Shown one piece after another: positions 10,622 through 21,746 of a stretch of DNA of 64,000 nt. The stretch is from Armigeres subalbatus (lineage: Eukaryota > Arthropoda > Insecta > Diptera > Culicidae). The DNA is taken from contig NC_085140.1 of assembly GCF_024139115.2 (NCBI RefSeq), forward strand, positions 433,503,240-433,567,239, read 5' to 3'. How positions within the stretch are numbered: the stretch's first letter is position 1; each line of letters starts with the position of its first letter. Made by a program: the position numbers and the translations under genes. The notes beneath the pieces are model-generated. The model did no database searches and was not told the origin of the DNA. It worked only from the letters and a program-made list of their open reading frames with translations.

Positions 10622-12973
10622 ATACGAAACTTGTCTTATGGTTTGTTGATTTTTTTAGTTTGTAATAGACTGTTTGGTATAGACTCTTTGAACGTTTCAA
10701 AGGGATTGGAAGGGTAAGTTCTAATTCATAAAAATGCTTTATTTGTATGTAAAACTAAATAAGATTATGTTTCACAATTCCACGAAAATATTCAAATCTG
10801 TTTTCAAACAAGATGGTATGTAGTTTTTTTCATTTCTCTAACAAATGCACACAATGATTCACAAGATGTACATTTTATAAACATTGACACCGCCATGCAT
10901 CTTCAATTAAAATTCACCGCGGATCATCACCTTCTCCACAAATGGCACACCTTTCCAGAAGAAGGAGGTTGATCCACGATCGCACAAAACAATGCGAATA
11001 AATTTGTCACTCATCACAGACCCCCTCTTCGGCATAGAAAAGCGCTCCAGCAGTATCGAAACTGCAATCTATCATACAATCCAAACGTCTTCCCATCAGC
11101 TCGGTGCATGTCACAACACTCTTCGGAGAAGATTCACACCCGGCATCGAAGCGATATCATCCTCCTCCGCCATCATCCGTCGTCGTGTGACGATCATTCT
11201 AGGATGGGATTGATTATTCCGAAACCCTCCCTGAAAAACAAAGACAATAATCACGTGTGGGTATCGGAGCTATGCTCCAAACCGCATTCCTACATTATTG
11301 CCAACTCCGATCGAGGTCTTACGTTGATTTATTTAAATTTCTTTCTTGCGACACGACCAATTCGACATCGTTGTCTGTAACTGATCCTGGTGTCAAACCG
11401 CGCACACTCCGTCACCCTCTTCCCAGCAACAGCCTAGACTATGATATTATTATTAGTTCACTATTTGCATATAATTATGTTCGTCAACCTCCCCATGGCT
11501 CCTCCCGGATCGTGTTATGTAACCCACACCCTCCCCCACCCCGGAGCACTAATCGTCTCCTCCGAGAAGAATTAATTGAAGCGCATTCGCACCACGTACC
11601 GCGCGCACCGTAGCGGAACCACCCCACAAATCAGAGACAGCTCAAGACCTCAAAAGTACAACGACAGTGATTCTGCAGATCATCGCGGTCGGGTCGCCTT
11701 CCTTCTCTAGGATCGCATTACATGGTTGGCGCGCTTGTGCCACACGTTTCGCGAGACTAAATTTTTCTCTAATGGCTCCGAAACCCCCACACAATACGTG
11801 ACTTTCGGCGGGCGAGGTGCAGCGGCAGCGGGATGCTTCCTCGCTCGGATCGGCACAGCACAAAATAACAAACGGCAACAATATTGTCGTCCAAATAAAT
11901 GTACTGCCGAACGCTTCCTCGCTGCGATTGACTGTGCCCGTACCATTAGCAGGCATTTTTGCTTTTCTTAAGTGCATTGAGAGGAAAAGAATGCAATTGT
12001 AGTTCAGTTGAAGGAAAATGTATCAAAGATGGATTTAGATTATAATCACGTTTTCAAATCCCTGTTTCGTCTGATAAGAATCACATCCTCATAGGTGGAT
12101 AGATACGAACTCTTTTGTACTCTTCACTAGCCATATTTTGGTTTGTAATAATTCAATTATTGTTATACAATGCCCGAAACCGCGACGAAGGAAGGCGCTC
12201 GGCATTTGTCTAGGCTGCAGAAGATGATGCCACACGCGCGAGCTCATGTGCGGAGGTGTCATTCATCGCATCGTTGTTCTCCTCCCTGGCCGTGTTCGGT
12301 ACCGAAAGCACAGAGCTAGTAAATTCAAATTTAGTTAATTTCCAGTAAAACACTTACAGTCCGTCATTCAGTGAAACCAAGTCCTGAACGACTTTTGTAA
12401 CGGCGCGCACGATCATTCCGGTGGGGTGGGAGGAAGCGCGGCTCAGGAAACGGCTCACGCTCGCGAATGGATTTAATGTAAATGCGCCGCAATAAATGTC
12501 ATCATTTGTTAGTTGTCACTTTCATAAAACTTTATTACTATGGAGGAATCGCGGTGTGGTTTCCCGATGACGATGATGGCGGCGGTTGGGCCTGCATGTT
12601 TACCGCCGCGTGAGTGGGGCAGGAATGTGGCGCATGTGGTGTTACATAGATTTCGTCCGTGTCACCTACTGGCTGTCACCTTACTTTTATGTGAGGCTGG
12701 CAGGCATGCCCCTGCCAGCAGCAGAAGCAGCGTGGCGAAGAGATGAACGATCCTAGCGACAGCTTGAGGATTGCGTGGAATGTGACGAAAGCGTATGATC
12801 GTTACTTGGTTTGGTGCGGTAAGAATAATTAAGAACGAGGTATGTTTAGCAACTGGAATTGGATTGAACTTCTAACTGAAACAATTCAATGAGTACGAAG
12901 GGTGATTAACACAGGCATGTGCAACATTATTGAAACTGATTCGTTTTCTGTATGAACGTTCAAGCTTTGTTTG
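10622..12973. other. unique DNA, GC-richer at 11.0-12.8 kb; no gene recognised
   Basis: No repeat structure seen. About 10990-12750 is richer in G+C and CpG than its surroundings and has short ORFs on both strands (for example 11257-11613 and 12540-12746 on plus, 11642-11977 on minus). None has a recognisable domain. It could be conserved non-coding DNA, a UTR or an exon of a gene extending outside; I cannot tell. Confidence 0.35.
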
Positions 12974-14856
12974 TAGGGGAAGGTGGGTAGACTTGATCCC
13001 CGGGGAGACTTGATCACCCCCTGTTTTATCGAGAACTAAAGTAGTTTTGTTCTAGCGTATTTTTAGTATAGATCCTCTAGACAAATGACCTTTATGTGGT
13101 GAGTTATTTTTTGGATTGACAACCTTATTTATTCTGCAGGGCGGTTTGCATGTTTTTACCTTCCTAAAGATTTTTTTATTGGCCACGCAAAATTTGAACA
13201 ACTTTTCATAACAATGACCAAAGTTTTTCGTTTTTTCACAGCAACAAGCCATTAATATGCTTAACGATCTGTACTTATGGAAATGTCAACATTACATTAA
13301 AATTTTAGGATATTTGGATTTGAAGTTATTGCCTCAATATGGGGACACTTGATTCCCCATACAAAAAATTGGCGAAAAAATTCAAAAAAATATAAATCTG
13401 TTCTTAGGCTTCTAATTTTTTGTAGATTTTACGGATTTGATGAAGAGTTGGCAGGAAAAATAATTTATTGCGTAGATCTCATAGAAAAGGGGATCAAGTC
13501 TCCCGAAATTTTGAAATTGAATATGCTGTCGAATTCAATGACAAAAATCTTTTATGTATACGCACAGCAATTCGAAATTCCGCGTATTTTGAAGGAAACA
13601 TATTTAAAAAATCTTAGGTCAACTTTATAATTTTATCAGAGAAAGTTCGTGAAGAGGGATCAATTTCCCCCGAATATTTTAAAAGTCGATTTTTGACAGT
13701 ACTCAAAAAAATCGATTGTGTTTTAATAACAACAATAATTTAAAGATAGTCATACATCAGTAAAGTTGAATACTAAAGCCTGTCCACGTTAAATTTCGGA
13801 CACTGAGATAATATCCAAATGTTTTTCAGCCATTTTATCAATTTGGACGAAGATGAAAACGTGCTAAATACATCACATAAATCGGATAGAATCAGCTATG
13901 CGAAAATTGATCTTCTCTGCGGTTTGTGAAAATTTAAAAACATCGCTTTGTTAGATGGGTGTCCGAAATTTAACGTGGACAGGCTTTATATTTCTTAGAG
14001 AGTCTGTGGAAAACCGCGTAGGGTATATGGCTCAAACCTTAGCATATTATGCTGTGGTTGAGCACATTTATCGATTTAAATATACATATATTGAAGATTT
14101 AACTGAAATTGTGCCACCAAGCGGCTTTCTTACTTTTGGTTATTACACTAAGTAGTCAAAAACAACAATAATTGTTCACAATATATTATTTACCCCATCA
14201 AAAGTTTCGTGCGAAATGGACTTTATGTCCGGCCAATTTTCCTAATCTCGGCTCTGGCGTTGGATGCTTTTTCGGCCCATGAATTTTGGTGCATTATTCA
14301 CTGTTAATCGTTTGTATAAGCCATAAGGTAGACAATTACAATGTGCTGCTCCAAGTGAAAATAGTATTCTAATGTTGTTCAAAAAAGTTTAGGATAATTG
14401 TGTCACTAAACTTATGAAAATAGTGAATTTAATATAAATGCTAAAATAGTGTGATTGTTATCCGTTTATCTAATGTGCGAAAATAGGTAAGTCCATTCCA
14501 AAAACTACTTTATTGGGCAAAAGAAAAATCTCTTGCATTGCCTGCCTACTTAAGTGGTTGCTAACAAACCGAGTCAAAGCAATTTTTCACGCAGGTTTAT
14601 TGCGTTTATCAGTTAAAGAAGTGCATGAATCTTGCGTAATATAAATAAAGTCGGCTTGATACACTTTTTCAAAGAAGCATTGATAAATATCTCTCTACAA
14701 AACGATGTATTATTGTTGAATTATTGATTAATTTGCGTGATGAGCCAACGATGAATCCAGGCCTAACATTACATCCCGTTACCCTATGTTTATTTATTTT
14801 TGGCTGTGATACATCGGAAATCAGAAAAGGGGATGAAGTCTACCCAGTCTCCCCTA
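12974..14856. mobile_element. TAGGG-type inverted-repeat DNA element
   Basis: Left end TAGGGGAAGGTGGGTAGACT; right end, read inward, TAGGGGAGACTGGGTAGACT. The motif GGGGATCAAGT and its variants recur near 12995, 13010, 13340, 13491, 13655 and 14829, in both orientations. TA sits at each edge. The 93-codon ORF at 13349-13630 is unrecognised. It carries a younger MITE at 13776-13986. Confidence 0.75.
13776..13986. mobile_element. Tc1/mariner-type MITE, perfect 28-bp TIRs
   Basis: 211 bp bounded by perfect 28-bp inverted repeats starting AAGCCTGTCCACGTTAAATT and flanked by TA on both sides (13774-13775, 13987-13988). The termini resemble those of the Tc1/mariner element at 15979-16902 (AAGC.CTGTCCA, then GTTAAA, then CCGGA or TCGGA). 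No coding capacity. Confidence 0.92.
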
Positions 14857-15072
14857 TACAGCATCGCCAACGGGGTTAAGCTTTCCAACGTATTTAATCC
14901 ATGCAAGCTAAAGTGAAATTTGTAAAATATATCAATGCAAAATTATGTCAATCTTGATAAACTGTTATCAGTAGAAGTAGAGCATATTGATGTAATAAAA
15001 AAATATTTACATCACTTATCATTTTTTTTAGCTTTATAACCGTGGTTGAAACTTCACAAACGAACATTGAAA

Positions 15073-15636
15073 TCTACCCGACCAGTAGATGGTAACAGAT
15101 TTATATCAGAGCTTGTTATTCTGTTACAGCAATTTTTCATAACAGCGGTTGTTATAAAACATGTACCATTAGTAGTTAAAATAACAAAAATTGAAACAAA
15201 ATCTCTTCTAGTTTTAACAAAAATATTACTAAATGTGTTATTTATTGAACAAAAATATAACTCGTTGTGTTACATAAATAGAGGTGAAAATCGCCTATAC
15301 TATAACAAATTATGTTCTTGAAAAGATTATGATTATCCATAATGTAGGCAATTAACTTTGTCCAGCTGGTTCAACTTAGAATGTAGGTTCAAGTTATACT
15401 GAAGGTGGTACCTTTGTTTTTTTCCAATTCCTATCTACCAAAAATGTAGGCAATTTTTTTTCGGCGAAAATAAACATAACACATTATGTTATAATCATGT
15501 TATGACGATCTTGAAATTCTCTTTCCTCCATCTAGGACAGAGAATTTATAACAAAATTATTGCAAGTTTTGTTATTTATAACACATATTGATATAATTGT
15601 GATAAAATTTTGTTATGACTAACTGGTCGGGTAGAG
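15073..15636. mobile_element. MITE with CTACCCGACCAGT termini
   Basis: Left end CTACCCGACCAGTAGATGG; right end, read inward, CTACCCGACCAGTTAGTCA. The interior is rich in ATAACAAAA/TTTTGTTAT motifs. A segment at about 15330-15460 containing ATGTAGGCAATT recurs near 25310-25500 and may be a separate insertion. The 91-codon ORF is spurious. Confidence 0.75.
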
Positions 15637-15978
15637 CCTCTATAAACCTTCAAAGATTAAAAAATCAGAAGGCTTGTGTACAAGACACGACCGCAAAGTA
15701 GACGTTGGACAACGTGAGGACATCGTTTCGACGTTTCTGCCGTAACTGAGCGACTGTGTTTTGAAAATTGAAGAAATTTATTCTTGCAGCTCTCTATTGA
15801 AAGTTAGTGTTGAAATGAACCGAGTCTTCCTAATCACAAACAGCAGTAAAACCAAATAAGAATCTTGAGAGAAAGTTTCACTTGACTCCATGTGATTAAA
15901 TTTTTGCAGCATCTCCTTCGGACTGCTCTGCATTTTGAACAAAACTCGTCTTCCTCGTCTCAAACTTCTCTTGTATTA

Positions 15979-16902
15979 AAGCTCTGTCCAGTTAAAATCC
16001 GGAATCATTTGTTGTATTGCAGCGGCACTAAAAAAGTGACCGCTGCAAGAATTATTTTACAGTGGTATGTTTACCTAGGCGCCCACTTTCTGTGGTATAA
16101 ATTTCATGATGTTTCGTGCAGCGAGTAAAAAATTATTCCAGATGGAAGCCGATAGGAGAGACAAAATTCTGCACACCCCCGTTGATAATCTTGCTCATCG
16201 ACGGTGGAATCTACGTCAAAATGGATTTAGGACAGCTTCCTGGCCAAACATTCAGCATGGCAACGGCACGAGGAGTTGTTCCTGCGAGATTAAGTTTGCT
16301 TTAATGGACAAATTTGTCGAAAAACTGATGATTCTTCGAGGAATATGCAGCTGCAGAGCTAAGACCAAAATGTTCGTGACGAATAAGACGATGGACTCTA
16401 AGCTGTACAAGGAAAAATGTATCAAAAACCGCGTACTAAGTTTCATGAAAGCCCATGAAGGTTCCGTGAAGTTTTGGCCAGATTTGGCGAGTTACTACTA
16501 CAGCCGGGAAGTCATTCAGTTGTACCGCGATATTAACGTAGATTTCAACAAAAAAAAACATCCACCCAACTGCCCGCAGTTTCGGCCCATCGAGTAATTT
16601 CGGGCAGTAATGGAGCGGAAGCTTAAGAAAAGTGGATAAACAGCTCGGGACGCGACTCAGATGACCAATATGTGGAACAAATGTGCCAAGGAAGTTGTCT
16701 CCGGAGGTGTGCAGCGTTTGATGAGAGGAATAAAGAAGAAAGTGCGAATTGTCACTAGAAAACTAGACATGATTTGCATTTATATTTTTTCCTTAAAGTT
16801 CATTAAATTACCTTTGTTTTGATGTATTAACCTTATTTGTATGTCAATCCGTTACCTAGATACAGATGTTTTATTATTCCGGATTCTAAATGGACAAAGC
16901 TT
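15979..16902 (+). mobile_element. Tc1/mariner element (ITmD37E-like), internally decayed
   Basis: 924 bp with imperfect inverted repeats of about 27 bp: left AAGCTCTGTCCAGTTAAAAT, right (inward) AAGCTTTGTCCATTTAGAAT, both continuing CCGGAAT. TA duplication at 15977-15978 and 16903-16904. It encloses a transposase pseudogene. The insertion site in the stem-loop repeat is confirmed by uninterrupted copies elsewhere. Confidence 0.93.
16116..16780 (+). pseudogene. Tc1/mariner transposase, ITmD37E-like, frameshifted
   Basis: A DDE transposase that would have cut and pasted the surrounding element. Frame 1 (about 16170-16290) carries YVKMDLGQLPGQ and ATARG. Frame 2 (about 16290-16594) carries GICSC, FVTNKTM, then FWPDLASYYYS and PPNCPQFRPIE. 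The second catalytic D is at 16481-16483 and the E at 16592-16594, with 36 residues between, one short of the 37 expected of ITmD37E (family knowledge, not checked). An in-frame stop follows the E directly, and another follows after KLKKSG; the C-terminal region continues to about 16780. The N-terminal DNA-binding half is largely missing. The frameshift, stops and deletion make it inactive. Confidence 0.88.
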
Positions 16903-17128
16903 TAAATGGTGGTCCTGAGAAGAACCGATTAATTTCCAATAATGCGTCTTTCGTTCGCAACATTCGAGCTATCGATTGCTTGTTTCGCTACGATGGCGTT
17001 AATGGCGTTGGAGTACATTTCTGCATGCGAATAAATGATTCTGCTATCGATGGAAATTTTCTGCCGTCACCAAGCGATTATGATCTGCACTTTGAAAAAA
17101 AAAAAATTGTCTCGATTTGACCTTTTCG

Positions 17129-17662
17129 CCTTTCTCGTACAACAAAGTTGTACCGAAAGGCTATATGATTGCTTCAAAAAAGAACTTTTGATAGAAGGCC
17201 CGGAGACTCATAGTGTTATATACCGATCAACTCAGCTCGACGAACTGAGGTGATGTCTGTATGTGTGTATGTATGTATGTGTGTATGTGTGTATGTGTAC
17301 AAATTTTGTAGACACACTTTTTGGAACTTAGCATTATCCGATTTACTCGCAACAAGTTGCATTCGACGGGGAATGCGGTCCCATTGTTTGCTATTGAAAA
17401 TTGTTTCGATCGGACATTGCATTTCGGAATTATTGAAAAATCATTGTTTTTTCCTTAGAAAAAAAAATCAAAGCCGAAAAATTTTTTTTTTTTCCGGGAA
17501 TGGTGGCAATGCATTTTAACTAATGCAAAAACATGCAAAATTATCGAAAAAATGTGATCTATTCTCCTAAAGAGCTTTTTTGACCTTTCTAATGTGATTT
17601 TTTCAATATATTTTGTAATGCACGAGAATGGCATCATCACTGCTAGATGGATTAATCTGGGT
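17129..17662. mobile_element. GCCTTTCTCG interspersed repeat, copy 2
   Basis: Same motif order as 7790-8262, with longer internal TG-rich runs (GTATGTATGTGTG). It sits inside the stem-loop repeat: the left flank ends GACCTTTTC and the right flank resumes TTTTTTCTATAAAA, which defines both boundaries. A terminal piece (GGTGGATTAATCTGGG, minus strand) also occurs at about 18570-18612. Confidence 0.75.
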
Positions 17663-18175
17663 TTTTTCTATAAAAATGTGGTTCTGAAAAGAACCTAATT
17701 ATATTGCGCCTTTCCATACACTAACAGTAACAAAACCAAATCAGAATCTTAAGACCACATTGCTGCTGCTGATGTCATCCATGCGAATAAATATTTGCAA
17801 TATCTCCTTCCGACGCGCGCTTGGGATGCTGCTGCCGAAGGCAACTATTTGCAGTCGCCAAGCGATAATGTCTTTGAAAACAATTTTTCTGGGCTCAAGC
17901 TTTTCTTCCATAAAATTGTAATTCTGGAAAGAATAGAATTATTTTTCATAAAGCGCCTTTCCATGCAATAACAGCAACAAAATCATATCAGAATGTTGAA
18001 ATAAAATTTCACATTACAGAAAATGGTGTGATTCATGGCCATTTTTTGGCATCTCCCTCCAACGCGCGCTTTTGATTCTGCAACTTTCTACGGTCGACAG
18101 CGATTAATATTTACTTTGAACAAAATTCGTCCAGGCTTAACCTTCCCTTGTCCCGTCCAGGCTCAACTTTTTCTA
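17663..18175 (-). repeat. stem-loop repeat copies 2 and 3 (tandem)
   Basis: Two head-to-tail partial units of about 300 bp. Unit landmarks on plus: CCTTTCCAT, AACAGCAACAAAA, ATCAGAAT, CATCTCC, AACGCGCGCTT, GCGATTAATATTTACTTTGA. The first hairpin is perfect on minus (GGTTCTTTTCAGAACC, 17680-17695). The second (about 17919-17934) is TATTCTTTCCAGAATT, where the second pair has changed from G-C to A-T and the outermost pair is lost. Purine tract GAAGAAAAG follows the second. Confidence 0.75.
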
Positions 18176-18187
18176 CTATGAAATTGA

Positions 18188-18306
18188 GCTTCCGGTATAT
18201 TCACTTATGTATCAACAGTTACGTATATCGTTTTCTACTTGAAAACTTCTTCAGTGTTTTGTTGTCGATAACAAAACACTGAACACAAGTGAATATAGCG
18301 GAAGTA
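18188..18306. repeat. foldback hairpin
   Basis: CTTCCGGTATATTCACTT at the left is inverted at the right (AAGTGAATATAGCGGAAG). The core CAGTGTTTTGTT / AACAAAACACTG forms an inner stem at about 18251-18281. No gene. Confidence 0.6.
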
Positions 18307-18359
18307 AATGGAAGATTTAAGTATTTTAACCTTGTAACGTTTTCCCCTAAGACGCTCAA

Positions 18360-18640
18360 TGTTAATTATTTCAATAAAATTGAGGTTCTGAAAAGAACCG
18401 ACTTATTTTCAATAATGCACCTTTCCAATTAACTGCAACATAACCAGATCCAAAACCATGCGGAGTGCCACTGATATCGACGATAGCCACTCGATAGTTT
18501 GCCGATGAACCGCAACAGATGCAGAAAACCACAATAAGGGTATTTTGCCAATTTATCCGGAATAAAGTTGACTTAAAACCCAGATTAATCCACCTAGCGG
18601 TGATCGAGAAAAATTCCTTAGAGAAGACCAAATGGCTCAA
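18360..18640 (-). repeat. stem-loop repeat copy 4
   Basis: On minus the hairpin GGTTCTTTTCAGAACC (18384-18399) is perfect. About 200 bp upstream of it aligns with the copy at 36319-36500 (shared ACTATCGAGTG, GATCTGGTT). The 89-codon minus ORF running through it has no known domain and no counterpart in the other copies; I treat it as spurious. The downstream sequence ATTTTATTGAAATAATTAA lacks the clear GAAGAAAAG tract. Confidence 0.7.
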
Positions 18641-18680
18641 ATATAAAGTAATTAATGGTTTTTGACTGTGATATAGTTGG

Positions 18681-18972
18681 GGCCCTCCTTAGCCGTGCGG
18701 TAAGACGCACGGCTACAAAGTAAGACCATGCTAAGGGTGGCTGGGTTCGATTCCCGGTGCCGGTCTAGACAATTTTCGGATTGAAAATTCTCTCGACTTC
18801 CCTGGGCATAAAAGTATCATCGTCTCCATATAGCTCATGATATACGAATGCAAAAATGGTAACCTGGCTAAGAAACCTCACAGTTAATAACTGTGTAAGT
18901 GCTCAATGAACACTAAGCTGCGAGGCGGCTCTGTGCCAGTGTGGAGATGTAATGCCATTAAGAAGAAGAAGA
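18681..18972 (+). mobile_element. tRNA-derived SINE, Feilai-like, with TSD
   Basis: Plus-strand SINE: GGCCCTCCTTAGCCGTGCGG, B box GGTTCGATTCC intact, body with TGGGCATAAAAGTATCATCG, tail of AAG repeats. Flanked by ATAGTTGG at 18673-18680 and 18973-18980. tRNA-derived head, so not a functional tRNA gene. Confidence 0.94.
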
Positions 18973-18980
18973 TAGTTGGA

Positions 18981-20629
18981 AGTCTAACATTTGGAATAAT
19001 TCTTTTTCTTCTTCAGACTTCCAAGTTATTGAAATAATTTATAATAAACTACAGATGATACAAATCATTAATTATTTTTAGTATTATTTCTGAGTACAAA
19101 GTTCTGTACAAAAATGTGGCAAAATTGGATTAAGAAGAAATCATATTAAAACTGTCTTTAAATCAGGGGAAAACAAAGCTTGAGCATGTTAAACATTGGG
19201 TTATCACTGTATCATTCATTTATAGAATATTGATGCTATGACAATTTCATTGCAGAGAATTGAAAACAATCTCATTTAAAGTTAAATTATAAACAAATAA
19301 TTAATCAAAAGCCTGAATGTGTCCATTTTTGAGAGAATAAAGTGAAATTACATATGCTCTATAATCTGAACGAAATTCACAATATCTTCAAAAATATTGA
19401 GAATGTAGATAACACTATTTTGAGAGCCTATTCCGGCTACAAACTTTAACAAAATCAAGCTATGATAAGGAGTTTGTTCGTTTAAGTATAATACAAACTA
19501 CAGACAAAATTAGCGCATATTCTATTTACGGTTGTGTAAGAGAAGCGAGTGATAGAAAGAAGTAGGTTACTTTGAATTGCTCTGATTGAAGCAGAACTTG
19601 TCAACTCCTAACTCACTCACTAATTTGTTTCTAGAAAGTGGACTATGAATCGCTCAAACCGATGTATGTCTAATTAGTCCTGCAAAGTGTTTTAAAACTC
19701 CATTATCTGAGCCAGTGATTTTGATTTTTTTTTTCAAACTTGTGATGGCTGGATGTTGGAATGATATTTTAAGGCTTCAATTAAGTCCATGGAATTTGAA
19801 ATGAAAAATAGTTATGAATCATATTAATCGAAAAATTTAAGATAAACTAACGCAATTGGAGACGCTGACTTCAATGAAGTTAGAAGTTGCTCCACCTCTC
19901 TTTGATGACATACTCCTGTGCCAAAGGAGCGTGACTTGAGAAAATCTTCAATCTGTAAGTCGCCAACACTTGATATCCTATACGGACTTCACTAGTTATG
20001 AATCCACGTTTTATACCACATTATTATTACAGTTACCGATGAGGCACGTGTGTGCAGCTAGGGATGACGGTCATAACTTCTGAGCACATTGTCCGATATA
20101 GCCCATTTTTAATAGGAAACAATGAAATAGAATTCCCCGTCCTGTACAACGTGTTGTGAGTAAATAGGACTAAGGCTGTGAACCATTCCAGCGATTCGTT
20201 CAACTTTTAGCTCAAATTTGACAGCTCGATGCTCAAGTAACATTTTAAGTTGTATTTCACAGTTGGAATGGACAGAAAAATGTTGTTCTCTTCGAACACC
20301 ATAATAAACTCCTTGCAATGCAAATGTGCTTATTGGATCATTCATTTGACCACATTACGACCAAAAAAATGTGGCTTTGATCGACCCTTGAAAATAGAAC
20401 TTATTCCGCTCTCCGTCACAACCTTAGAGCTGCTCATGAGATCAACCAGCATTTGACGTTTGAAGCTTTTTCAGCAAATTTATGAGAGGTTTATTGATAG
20501 CAATAAGAAGGCCAATAAAACTTAACAATTGGTCAAGGACATTGGTGTTATCAGGGATTGAATCCTAAAGAGAAAGAGCAAGTCTCTCACTTATCATCTC
20601 TGTATACATATACGATATGTAGCATACCA
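18981..20629. other. no gene seen
   Basis: AT-rich, no convincing repeat or ORF. AAGTAACATTTTAAGTTGTA at about 20236 matches the end motif of a small foldback at 60489-60590. Confidence 0.4.
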
Positions 20630-21746
20630 CACGGGAACAAATCCATTCCCGAAAATGGGAAATATGACTCATGATTTCATGAATATAGTGCGTTTTCATG
20701 TTATGAAAATACACCATGATTACGAATCATGATTTCATGATCTGTTTTATGATCCGTTGTGATAACGCATCGATGCGTTACGGTTTGTACTGCCGAGGGC
20801 AAATCATAAAGACGGTTCCCGAATTCATGAGTCATCTCACCTGAAACCATGAATTTGACTCATGAATATGGTAGACGGTTCCTGAAATCATGAGTCATCT
20901 GACCTGAAATCATAAATTTGACTCATGAATATGGGAGCTTCGATCATGATTATGGACTCAATTCGACATCGAACAGCTGTATTTCGACTCATGATATTTC
21001 TGGTTGATTTAGAAACGTCAGATTTTTTTATTATTATTTATGGCAGTCCTATGGAAACATATAAATTTCTTTTACATAATGCATGGCTCCAAATCATATT
21101 CGAATATAGTTTTGTGTCGTACACTTTTGCTAAGCTTCCCAGTGCTTGATGTATTTAGACCTATGATAAAAGATGCCCTTCATGTAAATCTCCAAGAGTT
21201 CTCATGGTTAATCCACCAACTTGCAAAGAGCAGCCATTTCCGGAAAATGAAGCATGTATCTATAACCTGATGTGCAAAAATCCAATTGTGAAAGAAATAA
21301 AATTCAAGCTCATTATGTGATCTACAAATAAAAGATTTAAATATATGCATTTTCACTTACCAGCAACCGTAAGTATAAATTGGTTTATTCCTAGCCCAGG
21401 TCATGGAAATTAGCAGCCCAAACAAAACTGCGAGTGTTAAATTCACAACGAACCTTTATTTACGTCATGCAATTGTTCAGAATATTTGATCACTTACAAA
21501 CCTTTTTTTTAATTTCTACGAAAGCCAAACGTTATGAACGCCAAAAACTTATGAACGCAATTTGACTGATATAAGTAACGCTAGCCACAATCATGAATTA
21601 CGGTCATGTCTGTGGCTGTTATGACTCATGATTTAAGTCGATTCGATCATGAAATCGTGAGTCAAAATCATGATTTCATAAAAAAAGATAGTTCATGAAA
21701 TCATGATTTTGAAATCATGAAAACGGAAACCGATTTGTTTCCGTGC
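20630..21746. mobile_element. DNA element with CACGG termini and TCATGA motifs
   Basis: Left end CACGGGAACAAATCCATTCC; right end, read inward, CACGGAAACAAATCGGTTTC. Both ends are followed by repeated ATCATGATTTCATGA-type motifs. A 63-bp tandem duplication starting GACGGTTCC lies at 20811-20873 and 20874-20936. No target duplication found. The overlapping ORFs at 20925-21270 are unrecognised. Probably non-autonomous. Confidence 0.7.

Larger units (their letters stand above)
15778..17128 (-). repeat. stem-loop repeat copy 1, interrupted
   Basis: Parts 15778-15978 and 16903-17128 join into one unit when the Tc1/mariner element is removed: the sequence around the TA then aligns base for base in length with the copy at 44465-44800. 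On minus the hairpin is GGTTCTTCTCAGGACC (16911-16926), one G-U pair, followed by the purine-rich ACAAGAGAAG. A poly(A) run at about 17095-17105 precedes the next insertion. Confidence 0.75.

Noticed and set aside
11257..11613. 118-codon plus ORF in the GC-richer region
   Set aside because: No recognisable domain and overlapping alternatives; not enough to call a gene.
18371..18640. 89-codon minus ORF ending at the stem-loop
   Set aside because: Tempting as a coding region before a histone-type 3' end, but it has no histone-like residues and is not conserved in copy 5.
18681..18760. tRNA gene
   Set aside because: A and B boxes belong to the SINE head; no cloverleaf with a proper acceptor stem, and the body, AAG tail and target duplication show a SINE.
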